37,575 nt of DNA from assembly GCF_030406605.1 (NCBI RefSeq), contig NZ_CP129104.1:3015012-3052586 (forward strand), in the 5' to 3' direction. Position numbers and translations under genes: made by a program. The notes under the pieces were generated by a model. It saw only the letters and a list, made by a program, of their open reading frames with translations. It was not told the origin of the DNA and did not search any database. Origin of the DNA: Curtobacterium sp. 458 (GTDB lineage: Bacteria; Actinomycetota; Actinomycetes; Actinomycetales; Microbacteriaceae). This document shows, in pieces, positions 33,912-37,575 of this stretch (positions are counted from its first letter, which is position 1; every line of letters begins with the position of its first letter).

Positions 33912-34014
33912 GTCAGCACTGGAGGCCGTCTGCGTCAGCGCTGGAGGGTGTCGCGCGTCAGCGCTGCAGGGTGTCGCGCAGGCGCTCCCGTGTCAGCGCT
34001 GCAGGGTGTCGCGC
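33912..34014. repeat. Degenerate tandem copies of the araC-like gene 3' end
   Basis: GTCAGCGCTGCAGGGTGTCG with GCGC after it is present at 33992-34014 (covering the stop and last codons of the AraC gene), exactly at 33957-33979, with one change at 33934-33956 and more degraded at 33912-33933. The period is about 23 bases except for a 35-base step beside the gene. The copies in other frames could give alternative stops after a frameshift. Confidence 0.75.
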
Positions 34015-34976
34015 GGGTACTCGCCGAAACGCCGGGCGTAGGCGGCGCTGAACCGACCGAGGTGCGCGAAGCCCCAGCGCACGGCGACGGACGCCACGGT
34101 CGTCTCGCCGGGGCGGCCGCGCTCCAGTTCGTCGTGGATCCGGTCGAGTCGGATGCCGCGCAGCATCGCGTTCGGCGCCGTGCCGACCTGGCGTTGGAAC
34201 GCCTGCTGGAGCCCGCGCACGCTGAGACCCACCCGCTCGGCGACGTCCGTCGTGGTGATCGGGGTGTGCGCCGACGCGTGCATGTACTCGATGGCGGTGC
34301 GCACCCGTCCGGTCGCGCCCTGGGGCAGGAGCACCTCTGGAGCGAGGACCGTGTGCGGGAAGGTGCGGAGGAGGACGTGCGCGGTCTCGCGAGTGGTCTC
34401 CGCCAGGGCGAGGCCCGAGAGCGGTGCCGGCCCGAGGACGATGCGGGCGGCGCGCTGCACGTGCGCGTTCCAGGCCCGGAGGTCCGCGGGGTCCGGGGTC
34501 CGTGCGTGGTCGAACACGAGCGGCCCCGGCTGGACCCCGTGCACCTCGGCGGCGACGCCCTCGAGGTACGCGCGGTCGAACTGCACGAGGCTCTGACGGA
34601 GGTCGGCGAGGTCGAACACGAAGGGCCGCCCGGACGGGAACATCATCGGCGTCCGCGGTCCGAAGGCCACCTCGTCGCGATCGATGTCGACGCGGCCGCC
34701 GCCCTCCGCGGTCCACATCACGACGTACTCGTCCCGGACTTCGACCTCGCCGCGCATCCGCCCGTCGAAGCGGGTGGACCGGAAGGTCATCGTGTCGTCA
34801 CCGACGACCTTGAAGCGGTACCCGAACACCCGGTCGGTCCGGTCGGCAGCGAACCCCGCGCCCTCGTAGGCGTCCTGGTACATCCGGACGGCCTCGTCCG
34901 GATCGGTGCCGGACACGTCGAAGGTCGACCGGGGATCGCGGTCGGCCCGTGCGTCTGCGGCGGCGGCGGTGCTCAT
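33993..34976 (-). CDS. AraC family transcriptional regulator
   Basis: 327 residues. The N-terminal part (about 1-200) resembles the AraC-binding-like domain of sensors such as the AraC_binding_2 type (FGYRFKVVGDDTMTF, MWTAEGGGRVDIDRD). The C-terminus has the two helix-turn-helix units of AraC/XylS: TTTDVAERVGLSVRGLQQAFQRQVGTAPNAMLRGIRLDRIH, given here in part, and TVASVAVRWGFAHLGRFSAAYARRFGEYPRDTL. It should bind DNA and respond to a small ligand; target and ligand unknown. Neighbours on the same strand are an RsbW-like gene upstream and a hydrolase downstream. No leaderless-type box is seen before its ATG. Confidence 0.92.
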   Translation of the reverse strand: MSTAAAADARADRDPRSTFDVSGTDPDEAVRMYQDAYEGAGFAADRTDRVFGYRFKVVGDDTMTFRSTRFDGRMRGEVEVRDEYVVMWTAEGGGRVDIDRDEVAFGPRTPMMFPSGRPFVFDLADLRQSLVQFDRAYLEGVAAEVHGVQPGPLVFDHARTPDPADLRAWNAHVQRAARIVLGPAPLSGLALAETTRETAHVLLRTFPHTVLAPEVLLPQGATGRVRTAIEYMHASAHTPITTTDVAERVGLSVRGLQQAFQRQVGTAPNAMLRGIRLDRIHDELERGRPGETTVASVAVRWGFAHLGRFSAAYARRFGEYPRDTLQR

Positions 34977-35078
34977 CGTCCGAAGCGTCGCACGACGGGT
35001 CGCGCATCGGGCAATCGGTGTCCGCTCCGTGCGGGAAACGGCCCGACGAGTGCGGTCCGTGGATCAGTCGAGCGAGCC

Positions 35079-35495
35079 TCAGTCGTGCCGGGCGCGCTGG
35101 AGCGACCAGCGGTTCCGTTCGTCCACCCGGTCGTAGCGGAGGTCGTCGACGACCATCTTCACCAGCGCGAGCCCACGCCCGCTCTCGGCGAGGTCGTCCG
35201 GCAGCTCGGCCGCCCCCGGGTCGACGCCTGCCGGGGCCCCGTCGTCGCTCACCACGGCGGCGTACCCGTCGGACGAGCACGAGAGGTCCACCCGGCACGC
35301 GAGCTGCCGCCCGCGGCCCGCGTGCTCGATCACGTTCGACGTCAGCTCGACGAGCGCGAGTTCGAGCGCCATCCGGTCCTCCGCGGACACCGACGGCTCA
35401 GCCTGCCACACGCGCGCCAGGAACTCGTGCACCGCGGTGACGTCGTCCGGCGGGCAGTCCAACTCGACGCGGTGCGCGCCGGTCGCGGTGGTCAC
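35079..35495 (-). CDS. RsbW-like anti-sigma factor / ATP-binding serine kinase, GTG start
   Basis: A 138-residue GHKL ATPase of the RsbW/SpoIIAB type, which binds a sigma factor and phosphorylates its STAS antagonist. Visible: the N box LALVELTSNVIEHAG, VVSDDGAPAG (G1 region) and ESGRGLALVKMVVD (G2 region). The GTG overlaps the stop of the STAS gene (GTGA), so the two are made together. No stress-sigma gene is next to them, so the partner sigma factor is elsewhere or the pair controls another target. Confidence 0.9.
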   Translation of the reverse strand: MTTATGAHRVELDCPPDDVTAVHEFLARVWQAEPSVSAEDRMALELALVELTSNVIEHAGRGRQLACRVDLSCSSDGYAAVVSDDGAPAGVDPGAAELPDDLAESGRGLALVKMVVDDLRYDRVDERNRWSLQRARHD

Positions 35496-35830
35496 AGCCA
35501 GTCGGACACCGCGGCGTCCCCGTTGGGGTACGTCCGCAGGATCTTGTCGATGTTGCTCAGCTTGAGGACCATCTGCACCTGCTCCGACGGTGCGGCGATG
35601 CGGAGGTCTCCCCCGGCCTGGCGTGCGGTCTTGAGCGACCCGACCAGGGCGCCGAGGCCCGACGAGTCCATGAAGTCGACCCCGGACAGCTCGACCGCGA
35701 GGTTCGCGCGCCCGCCTCCGACGACCTCGGCCACCCGCTCGCGGAAGGTCGGAGCGGAGACCATGTTGAGTCGGCCGCTGCACTCCAGGACGGCTGTGTT
35801 CGCTGATGCCTCGTGTACGACGATGTCCAT
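35492..35830 (-). CDS. STAS-domain anti-sigma factor antagonist (RsbV-like)
   Basis: A 112-residue STAS protein. RSGRLNMVSAPTFRERV-like start (here ECSGRLNMVSAPTFRERV) and the phosphorylation segment VDFMDSSGLGALVGSLK, with the conserved Ser in DSSG, match RsbV/SpoIIAA. In its unphosphorylated form it should bind the RsbW-like partner and free a sigma factor. GGGGAG lies about nine bases before the ATG. A promoter of the form TTGCCC, 16 bases, TAGGTT is at 35861-35888. It heads the two-gene unit. Confidence 0.9.
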   Translation of the reverse strand: MDIVVHEASANTAVLECSGRLNMVSAPTFRERVAEVVGGGRANLAVELSGVDFMDSSGLGALVGSLKTARQAGGDLRIAAPSEQVQMVLKLSNIDKILRTYPNGDAAVSDWL

Positions 35831-35860
35831 CCGGTGCGCTCCCCTTCGGTTCGTGCTCGC

Positions 35861-35888
35861 AACCTACCGCGTCGAACCTACCGGGCAA
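35861..35888 (-). promoter_or_regulatory. Candidate promoter of the STAS/RsbW-like pair
   Basis: TTGCCC (35883-35888) and TAGGTT (35861-35866) on the reverse strand, 16 bases apart. A second TAGGTT lies 14 bases upstream, inside the spacer, as a short direct repeat. Leader of about 25 bases with GGGGAG. Confidence 0.45.
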
Positions 35889-35960
35889 CCCGGGTCGTGC
35901 GTCGCCACCGGCACGGCGCGTGGGCATGCTCGCCCGGCGCACGAGCGTGCCGACCACCGG

Positions 35961-37178
35961 TCACGCGTCGACCCGGGCCCGGCGCGTGGCGACCAGCTGC
36001 ACGACGACCGCCGCGGCCATGAGGACCGCCATGACCGACCCCATCGCCAGCGCGGTGCCCCCGAGCGCACCGGCGAGCGGTGTCCCGAGCCCGCCGAGGC
36101 CGAAGGTCAAGCCACCCTGGAGCGCCGCTGCGGTCCCCGGGTGTGCCGCCCCGACGTGCTGCGTCCGTGTGATTGCGGCGGGGAGCACGAAGCCCCACGC
36201 CCCGGTCACCACGGCGAGCGAACACCACACCGGGACCGGCCCGAGACCGAGCAGCGCCGACGTGAGGACCCCCAGCGCGCCGAGTGTCCCGACCGCCAGA
36301 CCGAAGGAGAGCAACCCGTCCTCGGACCACCGCCCGACGACTCGCCGGAACACCAGCGTCGTCACGATCATCATCGAGGCGTTCGTGGCGAAGACGAGCG
36401 TGTACAGGCCCTCGCTGAACCCGTACTGGGTCTGGAACACGAACGAGCTGGTGGCGATGTACGCGAAGAACCCGATCGTCGACAGCACCCCGGTGAGCAC
36501 GTAGGCGCGGAACCGTCCGATCGCCAGGAGCTGCCGGATCCGGTCCCGGTTCGCGGCGAACCCGACGCCGCCGCGACGCTGTCCCGGCAGGGTCTCGTGG
36601 AACCGCAGGACGACGAACACGAAGAACACCACTCCGAGCGCCGCGAGCACCACGAACATGAGCCGCCAGCTCGCGACCGTCAGCACGGCTCCCCCGGCCA
36701 GCGGCGCGACCACGGGGCCGATCGCGTTGATGGCCGCGAGGGTGCCGAACACCTTCGCCATCCGCGGTCCGTCCGTCACGTCGGACACCATCGCCCGTCC
36801 TGCAACCGCACCGGCTGCCCCCGCGAGTCCCTGGAGCACGCGCGCGATGACGAGTGTCACGGCGTCCGGGGCGAGTGCGCAGCCGACCGACGCGAGGGCG
36901 AACACCGCGGTGCCGACGAGCATCAGCGGCCGACGTCCGATCCCGTCGCTCACCGGGCCCGCGAGCAGCTGCCCGACGGCGAACGCGACGAGGAACGCCG
37001 TCAACGAGAGCTGTACGGCTCCGGGGGTCGTCGCGAGGTCACGGGCGATCGCCGGGAGCGCGGGGATGTACATGTCCGTGGCGAACGGCGACACCCCGAC
37101 GATGAGGGCGAGCGGCACGATCGGCGGCAGGGCTCCCCGCTGGGTGGTCGTTAGTTCCGCGCCGCGCTCCGTCGTCAC
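35961..37178 (-). CDS. Bcr/CflA-type MFS drug efflux transporter, GTG start
   Basis: A 405-residue inner-membrane transporter with about twelve helices, of the DHA1 drug/proton antiporter group (Bcr/CflA). The start LPPIVPLALIVGVSPFATDMYIPALPAI is typical of the group (Asp in ATDMY), as are the motif A loop GPVSDGIGRRPLMLVG, motif C-like GPVVAPLAGG and ASWRLMFV. Likely exports amphipathic drugs; actual substrate unknown. The GTG at 37178 is preferred because TAGCGT lies seven bases upstream (37186-37191); reading further upstream enters the repeat region. Confidence 0.9.
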   Translation of the reverse strand: MTTERGAELTTTQRGALPPIVPLALIVGVSPFATDMYIPALPAIARDLATTPGAVQLSLTAFLVAFAVGQLLAGPVSDGIGRRPLMLVGTAVFALASVGCALAPDAVTLVIARVLQGLAGAAGAVAGRAMVSDVTDGPRMAKVFGTLAAINAIGPVVAPLAGGAVLTVASWRLMFVVLAALGVVFFVFVVLRFHETLPGQRRGGVGFAANRDRIRQLLAIGRFRAYVLTGVLSTIGFFAYIATSSFVFQTQYGFSEGLYTLVFATNASMMIVTTLVFRRVVGRWSEDGLLSFGLAVGTLGALGVLTSALLGLGPVPVWCSLAVVTGAWGFVLPAAITRTQHVGAAHPGTAAALQGGLTFGLGGLGTPLAGALGGTALAMGSVMAVLMAAAVVVQLVATRRARVDA

Positions 37179-37185
37179 CCGGCCC

Positions 37186-37191
37186 ACGCTA
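37186..37191 (-). promoter_or_regulatory. -10 element of the Bcr/CflA transporter gene
   Basis: TAGCGT on the reverse strand ends seven bases before the GTG at 37178, so the transcript may be leaderless. Confidence 0.45.
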
Positions 37192-37228
37192 CGCCGCCTC
37201 GAATCGATTCGACAAGGAGATCGGCTGA

Positions 37229-37575
37229 CGAAACGCGCGCGTTTCGACACAGCACGCGTCGTTCGACGGGTGGGACGTCGGAACGCGCGCGTTTCGTGCT
37301 CCAGCGTCAGTCTGGAGGACCGGTGCCGGTCCGCCGGGCGCACGCCGCGCCTCCAGGCGGTCGCCCGGGCGCCGGAGCGCGCCGCGTTGACGAAACGCGC
37401 GCGTTCCGACACCACGCACGGTGAACACGACGAAACGCGCGTCGTTCGACGGGTGGGACGTCGGAACGCGCGCGTTTCGTGCTCCAGCGTCAGCCTGGAG
37501 GACCGGTGCCGGTCCGCCGGGCGCACGCCGCGCCTCCAGGCGGTCGCCCGGGCGCCGGAGCGCGCCGCGTTGACG
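37229..37575. repeat. 183-bp tandem repeat with CGAAACGCGCGCGTTTCG palindromes, cut by the window end
   Basis: Unit 1 is 37255-37437; unit 2 starts at 37438 and is cut at 37575. The 138 shared bases differ at one place (37311 against 37494). Each unit holds a CGGAACGCGCGCGTTTCG near-palindrome (37279, 37462) and a CTGGAGG...CCTCCAG inverted repeat (37312-37356, 37495-37539) like that at 28013. Perfect or near-perfect CGAAACGCGCGCGTTTCG copies also stand at 37229 and 37391. I see no gene in 37192-37575. Confidence 0.85.

Noticed and set aside
37229..37575. CRISPR array or coding repeat at the window end
   Set aside because: The units are 183 bp and nearly identical throughout, with no spacers. 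Open frames across them lack protein character.

Overview
The window is very GC-rich DNA from an actinobacterium. The gene order (parE, sigA, pepA, lpdA, sucB, a DUF4191 gene, an RDD gene, glnA1, glnE, glnA2, map, ppgK, rnpB, then a DUF164-type gene and a DUF34 gene) is the conserved chromosomal order of Actinomycetia. The divergent MurT/GatD pair, the short intergenic palindromes and the overall layout suggest Microbacteriaceae, perhaps Curtobacterium. That assignment is inference; no 16S gene or marker search was available. No phage, IS element, tRNA or CRISPR array was found. Most of the window is core chromosome with one accessory block.

Layout. 1-344: a cluster of short repeats behind parE. 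345-2952: parE (topoisomerase IV subunit B), a 74-residue zinc-ribbon protein (DUF7455) and a perfect 48-bp palindrome as a two-way terminator. 2978-6292: a reverse-strand operon of sigA, murT-like and gatD-like genes. 6484-8899: an MFS transporter and a PAC2 protein. 8975-13553: pepA, then lpdA and sucB (E3 and E2 of 2-oxoacid dehydrogenases). 13695-15873: a membrane-anchored pseudokinase-like protein, a DUF4191 protein and an RDD protein. 16016-17440: glnA1 behind a clear double GlnR box. 17761-22383: an overlapping three-gene operon (processive GT2 synthase, membrane-anchored GH26 hydrolase, UDP-glucose dehydrogenase) that looks like an exopolysaccharide locus set between glnA1 and glnE. 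23203-27592: glnA2 and glnE. 27644-29817: a small SPOR-like protein, map and ppgK. 29959-30319: RNase P RNA. 30379-33091: a DUF164 coiled-coil protein without its zinc cysteines, a DUF34/NIF3 protein and an unknown Ala/Pro-rich protein. 33210-37178: an alpha/beta hydrolase, an AraC regulator, an RsbV/RsbW-like pair and a drug-type MFS transporter. 37229-37575: a near-perfect 183-bp tandem repeat that runs off the window.

How the genes fit together. glnA1 makes glutamine, GlnE controls it by adenylylating a tyrosine, and GlnR is expected to act at the glnA1 promoter. The GT2/GH26/Ugd operon would make UDP-glucuronate, polymerise and export a glycan, and trim it. LpdA and SucB feed the TCA cycle. 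Map and PpgK form a short operon.

Main unusual points. (1) The GatD-like glutaminase has lost both catalytic residues (Cys to Gly, His to Gln), and its MurT-like partner has lost the zinc ribbon. In an organism with B-type peptidoglycan, where the D-Glu alpha-carboxyl carries the cross-bridge and not an amide, the pair may do a different ligation. (2) At least four families of intergenic inverted repeats occur, one pair with a compensatory base change. (3) Eight genes have TANNNT exactly six bases before the start codon, and two more at seven, which implies widespread leaderless transcription; the rnpB promoter gives the same spacing.
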